Shown here one piece after another: positions 36,714-48,459 of a stretch of DNA of 64,000 bases. The notes beneath the pieces are model-generated. The model was not told the origin of the DNA, did no database searches, and was given only the letters and a program-made list of their open reading frames with translations. This stretch comes from Pegea sp. RAD2-039 (lineage: Eukaryota > Chordata > Thaliacea > Salpida > Salpidae), in assembly GCA_034620365.1 (NCBI GenBank), contig JAQGEQ010000165.1, positions 186,001 to 250,000 of the forward strand, given 5' to 3'. The first letter of the stretch is position 1. Every line of letters begins with the position of its first letter. The translations under genes were made by a program, and so were the position numbers.

Positions 36714-37370
36714 ATCTAGAAAAGATCTTCCAGTCGTTGAGAAGACTTCGCATTGTGATGCTGCATCTACATACCATTGTAAATTTGCTCCATCACCTTA
36801 TATTTCAGATTAGTTTTATGTTAGTTGGCAACTGAGTAGTTGTTTGTTTAGTTTTTATCATTTTAATCATTTAAAAAAAACGGTTCTTTTCTGTTCTTTT
36901 AATCTTGTGGAACTATCTTTCAAATAACTTTTTGTAAAAAACCCTTTTAGTACTTCTCTCTATTTGATTGTAGAACTTTTTGATATCATCTATATTGCTT
37001 TTGAGTATATACACAACTCCCTGTATACTTTTTTATAACATCTCAACAGTTGGTTTGTGTCTGTATGTGTCTGTGGTACTCTTCTGACTTCAACTCATAT
37101 AATTCCTTTTAATTCATTTACGATACCAACCAAATACAAGATCATATTTTATGTGGTTTGTTCATCAATATATTTTTAATGAAATTATTGATTCGAATTT
37201 CATCTGTAAATCGTTTAATAAAAAGTTTCACTGAAAATTGGATTTGTGATTCGGTGCTGATGTAGGAGGTAGTTTAGTGAATTTGTGTTGAGTTACTAGT
37301 CGTAATTCACTCGCATCTTCCAATAACGCGACCGCGTTCCTATTATCTTTCAACATCAGGATCTACAGAA
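36714..37370. other. 3' UTR of cadherin and convergent gene boundary
   Basis: This is probably the cadherin 3' UTR, with a poly(A) signal AATAAA at 37217-37222. The stop codon of the minus-strand coiled-coil gene lies 150 bases beyond, so the two 3' ends converge closely. Confidence 0.6.
37217..37222 (+). promoter_or_regulatory. candidate poly(A) signal of classical cadherin
   Basis: AATAAA followed by T/G-rich sequence about 500 bases after the stop codon. Confidence 0.5.
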
Positions 37371-40300
37371 TCAACTGGAATAAGAATCATCAATAAGAAT
37401 CTCTCGAACCTTATTTTGAAGAGATTCGTTTTCAGATCGAAGTTTATTATTGATGAAGAATCCACTCCTGATCTTCTTCTGATCTTTTAAAAAATCTTCT
37501 TTCAGTTCCAAAACCTCGTTAATCAAACCGAATTTATCTTCAGATAATTGAAGATTCCTGTTTTTGATCTTCTTCTCGTTTAAGATCGCCTGAAGCTTCC
37601 CGCTTCGCGCTCTTTCCATCTGGCATCTCGTATCATCCAATCTTTTAACGAAAATAAAAGTTTTGAAACAAAAAAGTTAATTTCGAAAACAGATAAGATC
37701 TTTTATTCATCTTCATGTTTTGATGGAGATAAAAATTTGTTATTTTCTGGTAAACAGCTGTAACTCCAGAAACAGCCAGTTCCGCATCATTTCACACAAT
37801 GTGAAAGCTGATGACGTCACGGCGTCGAGAGAAGTTTCACGAAGTTATTACTTGAAGAGAAAGACACCGATGATAATTACTGATGACAAACGGACTTTTT
37901 ATGTAAGCAGATAGAAATTCGAATAAAAAAACAGAAAAGAAATTTTTTGTTCGAATTACTTTTTCTGAAAACTCTGATTTTGAATCATCAGCTTTCGGTA
38001 TCTTATTTGTGAATCTTTCAACTTCTTCTTTAAATCTTTTATATTTTTTTGTAAATTTTCTTTTTCTAAAATCCATTTTTCAGCTGATTTTGTGGAATTA
38101 GTTTTTAGAAATGTCATTTTTTCCTTCATAGCTTCAAACATCAAATCAAGTTGAAGATATCTGTTGAAATGTAAAAAAAGTTCTACTAAAATAACTTGAA
38201 GTAAAAACATTTTAAAAAAATTAACTTTTGTAACATCTTGAAAAACGTAAATATTTGTAAACTTTTTTATTTTTGTTTATTTAGATAAAAATATATTTGT
38301 TTAATTTTATTCTTAAAAACTTTTATAGTTTAAGTCGAAAGTCTATTGACCAAATTTGGACTTTTTACTTTTTAGAAATTTATTTGTGAAATAATAAATA
38401 TTAATTACTGTAATCGAAATTGTTCTTTTTCATTTTGAACTTTTGTCAAATTTTCTTCTTTTTCTTGGTTTATAAGAAAACTTTTATTTAATTTTATTTG
38501 AATTTCTGATATATTATTTTGTAACTTAAAATTCTCTTCTGAAAAATAACACAGAAATGTAAATAATAAATTTGTTTTCATAAAGTTTGAAAAACATCAT
38601 TTTTTAGTCAAAATATTTAAAGTTGATATTTTAAAGATAGAAATTTAAAGTTATTAAAACGTAGAAAATGAATTATGTATGAAGAAAAAAAATTTAAATA
38701 ACTTCAAAGCAAATATTTCAGATATTTTGTAATTGATTGAAAAACCTTTTTGTAAAACAGAAAGAAAATAATTTACATTAAACTATAAGAACCAATAAAA
38801 ATCTAAAATAAACAAAATTTAGCAAAAAAGTTTTTATGTAAAAAAAAATTTGTAAAAAGTTAAATTTAAAGTTTTATTTCATTTTTATTTAATTTGTTTA
38901 GATAATAAAAGTATGTTTATTTTGTTATCTATAAATAATTGAATAATAATTACTAAAAATAAGAGATTTAAACTAGTTTTATTTAATAAATCAAAATGTT
39001 AATTAACTTCTGACTTGAAACACGAGATTGGACTTTTTTCAGACAATTATTTTCTATCTTCAATTCATCGAATTTCGAAGTTAAAGTTTTTTGACAATTT
39101 TGTAGATCAGTTTTCTGATTTTTGAGATTTGTAATTTCTCTGTGTTGTTCTTTGACAAGAATTTGATTTTCTTTTAGCTGTTAAAAAAGTTTTAAAAAAA
39201 TTATTAATTTAATCAAGAATTATTATTTGAAAAGTTTTTACAAAACATAAAGTCAATTTCAATATAACTTTAAAACTTTTTCAATTGCTTTATAAACATT
39301 TTTTTATTATTAGATTAAAATTTTTACTCGTTGTTACTTAATCAAATTATTACTTAACCAAAATTGTAATAAAACATCTAACCTCATTTTTTAGTTGGGC
39401 ATTTTCATTTTTTAAATCATTATTTTGTTGATTGGCAACACTGGTGAGTTTTAGTATATTACAAATCTGGTTTTCGCGGTCTTTGGAAAATCTTTGATTA
39501 AATTCCACATATTTTGAGTTATCATAAAAAAGTTGTTGTGACTTATCGATGTAGATATTACGCAGTGTTTCCAATTCTTTTTCTCGCTTTTAAAAATTGT
39601 TAAAAAATAGTTTAATTAAAAACAGCCCAAAATATAATTCATTCAAGTAACTAAAATATTTATACAAATAATTACTTCTAGATGATGTTCTTGTATTTAA
39701 AGTTTTTATTTGGAAACATGGAGAAAATATATATAAGTTTTTAACAACAATTTAAGATGTAATAAAAAGAAACGTTTATACTTTGAAAAATTCGTCTCTG
39801 TCCTGTTCATGGAACTTCTTAGTGACTAGAGCATTGTAATATCGATCGTGTAAATTGTTCACAACTCTTTCTCGTTGCTTGATATCATCAAATGATTCTT
39901 TTATGGCAAATGTACTTTGTTCACTTTTCTTATAAAGTTGGTCTAATTCTCTTGATCCTTGAAGTAATTCCTTAAACATCGAAAAGAAAGTTTTGAATAA
40001 AGTTGATGCAAAATTACAGAAAGTTGGATTTATTTACCTGTAGTATTTGGTTTTGTTCAATCCCAGTTAAATACTTTTTCAAAGGTAGTAAACAGTCTGT
40101 GATAGTCATCTAAAAATCATATTTGTTATTTAACTGAAATAATTCGAAGTTTTCGATTTATTGCATCTAACAAGTTTATGAGATATTAGAATATTTAAGA
40201 TCAAGGAACAATAAATTTAAATCGATTCTAAACTGAAGTCTGCAACAGATGGAAAAAATTGTCGTCAATTTAAACTTTGAGTTTAACTTCAAGTAAATCA

Positions 40301-40471
40301 ATATTCAAAGTAGAAAAAGAAATTAGAAAACTGTTTTTAAAAAACTTTTAATAAATTCAAAAATAGTTACAACAAGTCAATGATTTTTTATCTAAGAACA
40401 ATTCTTACCGAATTTTCTTTGTTATTTTCTTCTTGCATTTTGTTCGATACTAAAACATCCTTTTCATTCAT
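37371..40471 (-). CDS. coiled-coil protein, family not recognised
   Basis: Eight exons on the minus strand, in order: 40409..40471, 40039..40110, 39782..39970, 39383..39586, 39015..39177, 38409..38538, 37960..38160, 37371..37641; 430 aa, all joins in phase. After about 45 residues (MNEKDVLVSNKMQEENNKEN, then a second Met-led exon) the protein is almost continuous heptad-type coiled coil rich in Lys, Glu, Gln, Asn and Leu, ending REILIDDSYSS. No catalytic or binding motif is visible. The length and composition resemble ciliary/centrosomal or spindle coiled-coil proteins, but I cannot name one. The last exon is clearly GC-richer than the others. The start is the first Met of an open exon; a further 5' exon is possible. 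Confidence 0.7.
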
Positions 40472-43400
40472 ATTTCAAATTAATTTATAAAAAAAACTCT
40501 CAAATATTTCTTTAATTAAAAACAAAGCTGCAAACAGATCAACAACTTTTCCTTTTTGGTCACAACAATTATTTCCTAACTAAATTTTTGTGACAAATTA
40601 AAAGCTCTATTTGTTTTATTGACTCAAACTTTTCTCATTTTGTTTCTTTCTACCTAGCCACTTATTTATTTAGCTAAAGTAAAGAAAGGTCCTTAGCAAC
40701 TTCTGTAACTTAAACCAACTTTTTCTATCTTTCAAATCAGTTAAAAATCAAAAACTCTAAAAAATCAGAGTATTTCTGATTTTAGAGAATTTGACTTTCA
40801 GATCAACATTTAACTTCCTTTTGAGCTTAAAGTATACTTCACCACAAAAGATACTACAACAAGCTTTTGTGAGGCTCTTGTTAAATAAAAACATTTTCAA
40901 TGTCGTTTGACGTAGGAAGATGTTCAAATGATAATAAAGTGAAATATCTCTTAAATACAATAAGATGTTTTTACATAATTAAATCTTTTTGTAGTTTTAA
41001 AATGATTGATTTTGAAATTGTAAATAAAAAATCAATGAATTTTGTCAATTAAATTACTAACTTAAATCAAAATTTAAAAATGTAGTTTTCAAAGTTTTAA
41101 AACGTGTTATTAGTTATAATTCAAGGTAATAAAACTTTATTTTTGAACTTTGAAAGCATTTTGTGTCAGTTTATCTGAAAACTTGTTTTTGTGATAAGTT
41201 CTAAGAAGAACTTATGTTAGTGTCAAAAGCTTCTGACTTATAAAATATACCACAAAACACTTGCTTTGATTGTGTTTGGTTCTTTTCTCCAAATTAAAAC
41301 TATCGAAAGATAAGCTTAAAATAGATCGAGTGATTCACCAACGATACAAAGGGAATGAAAATTAAACAAAATATAAACGTGAGTTTTTAAAAGTAGAAAT
41401 CTAACTCACAAATAACTGACTGATAATTTAAATGTTTAATAAAAGTTAAATTAATAATTTCTTTATAACTTTGTAGATTATCAGCGAGAAATTGAATATA
41501 GAATTCATGTAATCAGTATAAATTTAAATGACCAAGAAAAAAATTGATTGTCACAAAATTTATTTTTTCAGAAGTTTTATTTAAAATTGGAAAATTTATT
41601 ATTCAAACTTTATCAATAAAGATATTCAATTATAATGACAAGTTTGATTCAGGCTCAGAAAACCACAAAACTTTATTCTTATCTTTAGTCTAAACCCTTT
41701 GTAAAGACTTTAATAAAAAGCTACAAGTCAATTGACGTCAAAAAACCTTTTTATTTTCATGATTAATTTTTTTCTATTATTTGCAACTTTTATATTTGAG
41801 GATTTTATCAAAATAAAGAAATCAAATTTTATAGGTAATAAAATTAATTTAAAGATGTTAAAATGTAATCATAAAAATTTAATATTTGAACCAATCATGA
41901 ATTTTATGCTAGAAACCAGAAACTACTGTAATTTTTATTTCAGTTTTTCATTAAAAATGGAAATTATACATCAATTAAGTTGTTGGTTATAATTTTAGAT
42001 AAAATGTTTCAATTATTGCATAAATTTAATTACAAAAAAAATGGTTTAACAATTTTGAAGACAATTTTACTGAAGAATGAAAACCAGCCGATTACTCAAC
42101 AACGCCACCGTGTGATTGTTTTACGATTTTCTTAAATCTGAAAATTATGATTTCTAAGCATTTTACTCTCAAAATTATTATTGATTTGTAATTATTTTTA
42201 ATGCAATAAAAGAAAAATGCTTTCTAGCTATCTGTTTAGTTATAATTGAAAAGCTTTTGTCACAGATAAATCACATTTTTTAAGTCAAGTAATTAGTTTA
42301 TTGGTCATTAGAGTTGGCAAAATTAAATTATGTTGAAATAAAATTTACAAATTTGAGTTTTAGAAATGGCACAAATGTAAACTGTAAAGCTATAAATAAT
42401 TCACCAATAACGTTATACTTTCTTCTTTAATGCTTAAATTATACTTTTTAATTACATTGGACGTGTCTGTATTGTTTATTTTCAGTTAAATTAAATTTAA
42501 ATCGATTTGTTTCATTTAGCTTCAAGCCGTTTGGTGATAATGTTTTAATCATTAATAACAAATGCAACTATTGCTTCTACTATTTCACTGTTACTAATTT
42601 TTTATTATTAATTTCTTATTTATGTTTTAATTTTCAACTTTTGGTGAAATAAATTGTTATAAAAATCTTATTCTTTAAAGGATACAATTTTTTTGATTAA
42701 TCTAAATTTTCTAAAATACTTGAAGACTTCATTAAAAATAAAAGATTTTACACAAAAATTTTGATAGAAAATTTTTATAAATAAAAAAGAAAGAAGTTTT
42801 TGTAGAGTAACATCACTTTTGAATTATTTGAAGTTTGTTGTACTTCACATAAACAGGTAAAATAATAAAATGACTTTAATGATTAAACTGGTAACTAAAT
42901 TAAAAGTAAATTATTAGATTATAGTTCATTTATCTTTTGATAAAAGTTACTTTTCGTTAATGCTTTGTTTAAACGATTGAAATTAGTTCAAGGTAAATGT
43001 TCAAATATATATTTGATCCAAGAGTAACCAAAATACCACAACATAAGTTAAAGATTTGTTCACTGCAAAAATACAAACGTTCTGCTTACAGATTAAAGTT
43101 GAAGAACAATGTTATTAACAGCAACAGATTGTAAACTAACCTAAAATTCTGTAGCATTTGAAATACAATTTATTGTTTTGTTTAAATTTCTAAAGCTACA
43201 ATAAAATTGTTTTATTAAGATAAAAATGTCAATTGTATTTCAGACTTTAATTTTATGGGCTTTAGACAAAAATACTGTTTGGAAAGACTTTAATAACAAG
43301 CAAAAAAATTTTCTGTAATTTGAAGGATTATAAATTTAGACAAGGAACTTATTTGAGATGGCGTTATAATCATAATCAATAAAAAAATATTAGACAAAAA

Positions 43401-44153
43401 ATCTCTATAGATCTTCTTGATTCAAATAATTATTATACATAATCATTCTAGTACCGATATTTTGTTTCAAAAATAGTTTTATGCAGTAAATCTTTAAACT
43501 AATTCTGAAGCAAAATTTTATTTTTATTTAATTTTATAGTTTTAAATTTATAATTTAGTTGTTTATAGTTTAAAAAAATATTTTAATCTCTGCTTATAGT
43601 TTCATATTTTACACAATTTAATTTTGAACTTTGTATTCTGTCATCTTCTAAATAAATATTTGCATTGAAGTTCAGATTAATTGCCGAGAGCCATTTTGTC
43701 TACGTGTTCAACCATTTATGTAATTGACAACTAAGATTATTTTTGAATGCCGTTGTTATTTAAAAGTTATTTTAAAATAAAATTTCTCAAGTTGTATCTT
43801 AATGGGCAAATTATTATGTTTTCTATTTGGAATTTATAATTAATGTTCAAAATTAATTTTGTTTTTGTGACTTTATTTTATATCTTAAATAAAAATATTT
43901 GTTTTAAGAAAACCATCAAAATAAGTTAGAAGTAAAATCTGAATGTTTTAATTATATATTCTATATATTTATTTCATTTTATACCAAATAATTTATAAAA
44001 ATCTAAGAAATAAAGTTTATAATATACAATATTTATATTATTATAGACATTTAAAAAACTTATTAAAAAAATGGTTTAGATAAAAACTTACAACAAATTT
44101 TTGTGAAATTTTATAAATTACTTTTCAGATATTAATCGTCTTTAAAAAATAAG
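40472..44153. other. AT-rich intergenic region
   Basis: No exon, RNA gene or repeat is recognised. Short open frames here have random composition. A T-rich tract with AG at 44127-44128 lies 25 bases before the GST start. Confidence 0.5.
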
Positions 44154-44819
44154 ATGTCAAAACCTGTACTTGCTTATTGGGACATTAGAGGATTGGCTGA
44201 ACCAATCAGACTGATGTTGGAACATAGTAAAGTGGACTATGACCAGAAAGATTATGTTTGTGGCCCAGCACCTGATTTTGATAAAAGTTGTTGGGTTGAC
44301 GTGAAAGAATCTTTAGGTTTAAGTTTTCCTAATTTACCTTATTATATTGATGGTGATGTAAAAATCAGTGAGAGTTGGGCAATTATGAGACACATTGCGA
44401 GGAAAACTGGATTACTTCCTGATGACGAAGTGGCTTGTGCATTAACTGATCAAGCTCAAGGTGTAGTGCAAGACTTCAGGATGTCTTTTGTCATGATGTG
44501 TTACCGTCCTGGCTTTGAGGAAAACAAAGCAGCTTTCTTCAAGCAACTACCAACTAAGTTGACTCGATTTGATGATTTTTTGAAAGCTAATAAATGGCTT
44601 TCTGGGTCAAAACTGACTTATGTTGACTTTGCTTTTGCTGAAATACTTGATCAGTTACAATTGATGGAAGCTGGCGTATTTGAAAAGTATCCATTTATAG
44701 ATGAGTATTTGAAGACTTTTATGAAAATGGAAAATGTTGCTTCTTACAGAGCTTCTTCAAGATTTCATAAATTTCCTTGTAATAATCGAATGGCTCGCTG
44801 GGGGGGTCAAACTGAGTAA
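44154..44819 (+). CDS. GSTM-like: mu-class glutathione S-transferase, copy 1
   Basis: Single-exon frame of 221 aa, a normal length for the family. Residues 5-12 (VLAYWDIR) carry the catalytic Tyr8 that activates glutathione. LGLSFPNLPYYIDGDVKISE (55-74) is the mu-class glutathione site; the next residue is Trp75 where Asn or Met is usual after Ser. The all-alpha domain ends near the C-terminal FPCNNR. The enzyme conjugates glutathione to electrophiles in the cytosol. It is intronless in an intron-rich neighbourhood. A splice acceptor at 44128 in the 5' leader suggests a UTR intron or spliced-leader addition. AATAAA at 44941-44946 can end the mRNA. Residues 110-118 (MSFVMMCYR) differ sharply from copy 2. 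Confidence 0.93.
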   Translation: MSKPVLAYWDIRGLAEPIRLMLEHSKVDYDQKDYVCGPAPDFDKSCWVDVKESLGLSFPNLPYYIDGDVKISESWAIMRHIARKTGLLPDDEVACALTDQAQGVVQDFRMSFVMMCYRPGFEENKAAFFKQLPTKLTRFDDFLKANKWLSGSKLTYVDFAFAEILDQLQLMEAGVFEKYPFIDEYLKTFMKMENVASYRASSRFHKFPCNNRMARWGGQTE

Positions 44820-45556
44820 TAGTAGATTTTTTCATGGATTTCAACTTGACTTGTAAAGTTAGTACATCAACTCGGTGCTTAAATATCTTCTAGTGTTAAT
44901 ATATATTTTTCAATCATCATAACTAGTAATCGTTGCATTTAATAAAAATTCTAGTTGAAAGTTTTTGTGTTCTTTTTAGTCAAAACTTTATTTTTAAAAT
45001 TATGAAAGATCAGATGTTAACATTTAGAGGTTTTAAAAGAAGTTTTATATTCTTTGAAAAGCATTTTTTTTCTTAAATTTTCTGCTTGATTTTAAATCAT
45101 AAATTAAAAAAAATCTTTTTAAATTTGATAATTTGTTTGGTTTGTGAAATACTGCAGCTTTATTGATTGATATTTTAATTTGTTAAAATTTTATAATTGG
45201 TTTTGAAATTCTTGTTACACTTAAAATACTCATGTATAATGCATTTGATTTACAAGTAAATTAAATTATTTTATTTACTTACAAAAAAGTTCAAACTTTC
45301 TTAAATTCACAATTTTTTGTTGAGTCATTTTTGTTAATGATTAATTAAATACTTAAACAGAAGATGATATAACCAAACTAAAAGAAGTAATTCTAAATGT
45401 TACTTTATTAGTATCTCAGCATTTTAAGCAGTTTTATTTTGATAGAAAAGATTTTTTGATAATTTTTGTTCAGAATTAAATCTTTTCAAAATAAATATTT
45501 TTTTAAACAGATTTTTAGTTGCTGTTTCTATTATAAGAATATTTCGTAAAAATAAG
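44820..45556. other. spacer between the two GST genes
   Basis: This includes the copy 1 3' UTR with poly(A) signal AATAAA at 44941-44946. The rest is AT-rich. An acceptor-like T-rich tract plus AG at 45509-45510 precedes GST copy 2. Confidence 0.6.
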
Positions 45557-46222
45557 ATGTCAAAACCTTTACTTGCTTATTGGGACATTAGAGGTTTTGC
45601 TGAACCAATCAGACTGATGTTGGAACATAGTAAAGTGGACTATGACCAGAAAGATTATGTTTGTGGCCCAGCACCTGATTTTGATAGAAGTGATTGGGTT
45701 GACGTGAAAGAATCTTTGGGTTTAAGTTTTCCTAATCTACCTTATTATATTGATGGTGATGTAAAAATCAGTGAGAGTTGGGCAATTATGAGACACATTG
45801 CGAGGAAAACTGGATTACTTCCTGATGACGAAGTGGCTTGTGCATTAACTGATCAGGCTCAAGGTGTAGTGCAAGACTTCAGATGGTCTTTAATCGTTTT
45901 GTGGTATAGTCCTGGCTTTGAGGAAAACAAAGCAGCTTTCTTCAAGCAACTACCAACTAAGTTGACTCGATTTGATGATTTTTTGAAAGCTAATAAATGG
46001 CTTTCTGGGTCAAAACTGACTTATGTTGACTTTGCTTTTGCTGAAATACTTGATCAGTTACAATTGATGGAAGCTGGCGTATTTGAAAAGTATCCATTTA
46101 TAGCTGAGTATTTGAAGACTTTTATGAAAATGGAAAATGTGGCTTCTTACAGAGCTTCTTCTAGATTTCATAAATTTCCTTGTAATAATCGAAGAGCCCA
46201 TTGGGGGGGTCAAACTGAGTAA
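45557..46222 (+). CDS. GSTM-like: mu-class glutathione S-transferase, copy 2
   Basis: Intronless, 221 aa, head-to-tail duplicate 1.4 kb from copy 1. Catalytic Tyr8 and the glutathione-site motifs are conserved. By hand count 14 residues differ from copy 1, and seven of them fall in 110-118 (WSLIVLWYS here), the helix that lines the electrophile pocket in mu-class enzymes. That suggests altered substrate range. Candidate poly(A) signals lie at 46414 and 46427. Confidence 0.93.
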   Translation: MSKPLLAYWDIRGFAEPIRLMLEHSKVDYDQKDYVCGPAPDFDRSDWVDVKESLGLSFPNLPYYIDGDVKISESWAIMRHIARKTGLLPDDEVACALTDQAQGVVQDFRWSLIVLWYSPGFEENKAAFFKQLPTKLTRFDDFLKANKWLSGSKLTYVDFAFAEILDQLQLMEAGVFEKYPFIAEYLKTFMKMENVASYRASSRFHKFPCNNRRAHWGGQTE

Positions 46223-48459
46223 CAGTCACTTAGATGCACAAAGTCTGATGATTTGATCTCACTTGTTTATGCTAATACTTTTATAATAATAGTTAATTAT
46301 TAACTTTCATAGTAATACTTATAGTAATCATTTACCGTTTCAGATATTAGTTGGTTTTAAGTTTTTTTTTGTAGTTACTTGGATTTATCAAATATTAAAC
46401 AATTTTCGCCAAAAATAAACTCTTGAAATAAAACAATTTTGTGTTTTCTGTGTGATAAAGACATTCATTTCTGTTTTTAGTACGCTCTATTAGTTTCGAA
46501 GAGTTAAACAAAGTAGATGAGAAATTGAAATTAATTGACTTTAGATATTATTTTGTTTTTATTAGATTTATACATTTTAAATGAAATTACTGTTTAAACA
46601 TTGTGTGTTGTAAGACCAACACCTTCAGAAAGGCTTATACAAATAAAACGATAAAAGGTAAACACTGTAATAGATTCTTATAAAAACTATTCAGTTTGTT
46701 TTAAAACTGATATGTAAAAACAACAAACGACCATTTTGTCATTCTAATAATGGTTATATTTAAGTAATATTTGGTTCTAACCGTAAACTTGATTCGTTAT
46801 TTGATTAAAAATAATCTTTTGTCTTCTTTTACAAAATCTAAGAGTTTTCAAAATATTTTGATCTTAAATTGAAATTTCGTAACTTTTATTATTATTTAAT
46901 TCTTATTTGGTTTTATAATCGATTACAAAATTTTCTAACAATTATTTAAATATCAAGTTTCAGAATGAACATTTTTATGAATATTTAAAAAGGAATAAAA
47001 CAACATTTTCTATGACAAATATTTTGTTTGATGTTTTTATATAAAAGTAAATATCTAATTCTGTTTCCAAATTATTACTTTAATTTTTAATTGCTTTAAT
47101 TTTTCTATTGTTTTGTTATTTTAACCAATAAATACGTATTAAATACTTCAAAATAATTTTCTTTCTAAAAGTAACTAAGCAGCCTATAAAAGCTCCCAAA
47201 TATGTTTGAAAGTTAAACAAACTTTTAATTTGCTTTAATCGAGAAACTAAATTGACTTTTACTTAGAAAGGGTATTTGAACTACTTATTTAAATTTAAGT
47301 TTTACTTACTGCGTACATTATGATATATTCAAATTATCCTCAGTTAAGTTTTAATTATATATTTTATCTACAAAACACCAACTGTTTATAAACTTTTTAA
47401 AGTCTATTTCTTGAATTTTATTTTTTAAAGCGGTCATATTGGCTCTAATTTACTTGGACGACATATTTGTAATTTTTAATTATTATAAATAAATGTCATG
47501 AATATATTATTATCTAATATTTAACAAATGTAGTTATGCATAACACATTACATCTTAATAAGTCCATATCACCTAGTACGTTAATCAGAGCGATTTTTTA
47601 TCATACCGCACAATTAGTACTTGGGACCAGCTGCCATCAGAAATTGTCATGTCGAAGTCGCTCGCGATGTTCAAGCAGAAATTGAATCGTTATAATATTG
47701 CCAACATTGTCATTTCTAAACTGTGATTTTTTATAATATTAACATTCTATGTAATTTTTCACTGTTGTATGCTTTGAGGACTACTGAAATACCATGTGTT
47801 ACATTTTTTACTTTCTATATTTTTGGATAAATAGATGTTATTTGTGAGAATGTGTTAGCGAGAGATGCTCTTTTCAGGCACCTTCCTTTGCGTTTATTGA
47901 AATAAATTACATAAAATTGTTTAACGTGTTTAGTAGTCAATTGTTGCTGAGAAAAGAAATCTGATTTTGTTTCAACAAATAGCAAAAATTAGATTATAAA
48001 ATAAAAACATCTAAAAGTTTGTTTCAGTTTTTTTCTTAATGAAATAGATTACTTCAGTTTCGATTCTTATATTTGGTTTTAGTTTAATAAAAATAATTAG
48101 AAAATTCTCTTAAGTATAAAACAATAATTAATATTTAAGTTTAATGACCTAAAGAAATTATTATTAATATTCAAGTTCATCTCATCTGCATATTTCTCAA
48201 ACTTTAATTTCAAACAAATTAAAAATAATATAAATAATTTGCAAATAAATTTTCTTTATAAAAATATCAAAAGTTAAAATTCTATTTTAAAAAATCATCT
48301 TTAAAATCATTTTTATTAAAAATTTAAAAACTTGTTTAGAATCAAAACCAAAATTTCGTTTTCTGTTTTATAAAAAAAGATGAATACAAAAAATAAGAAT
48401 CATCAAAATTTTTGGTGAACTTGAAAACGATAATAGAAAAACTCGAATAATGATTAGCA
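46223..48459. other. intergenic region with a LINE fragment
   Basis: AT-rich, with no supported exon. It contains the LINE 3' fragment at 47586-47908. TTTATT at 48312-48317 (AATAAA on the minus strand) may end the CRAMP1-like transcript. Confidence 0.55.
47586..47908 (+). mobile_element. 5'-truncated 3' end of the same LINE family
   Basis: This matches, in reverse complement, the 3' terminal 310 bp or so of the LINE at 19290. It includes the end of the open frame (a WDQLPSEIVMSKSLAMFKQ stretch ending NIVISKL then stop), the 3' UTR and the terminal TTTATT-like tail. It shares no 5' sequence, which is the usual result of abortive reverse transcription. The + orientation is opposite to the intron copy. 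Confidence 0.8.

Noticed and set aside
41732..41992. 86-codon plus-strand frame, hydrophobic start
   Set aside because: Composition is that of translated AT-rich DNA (Phe, Ile, Lys, Asn). No splice context or homology supports a gene.
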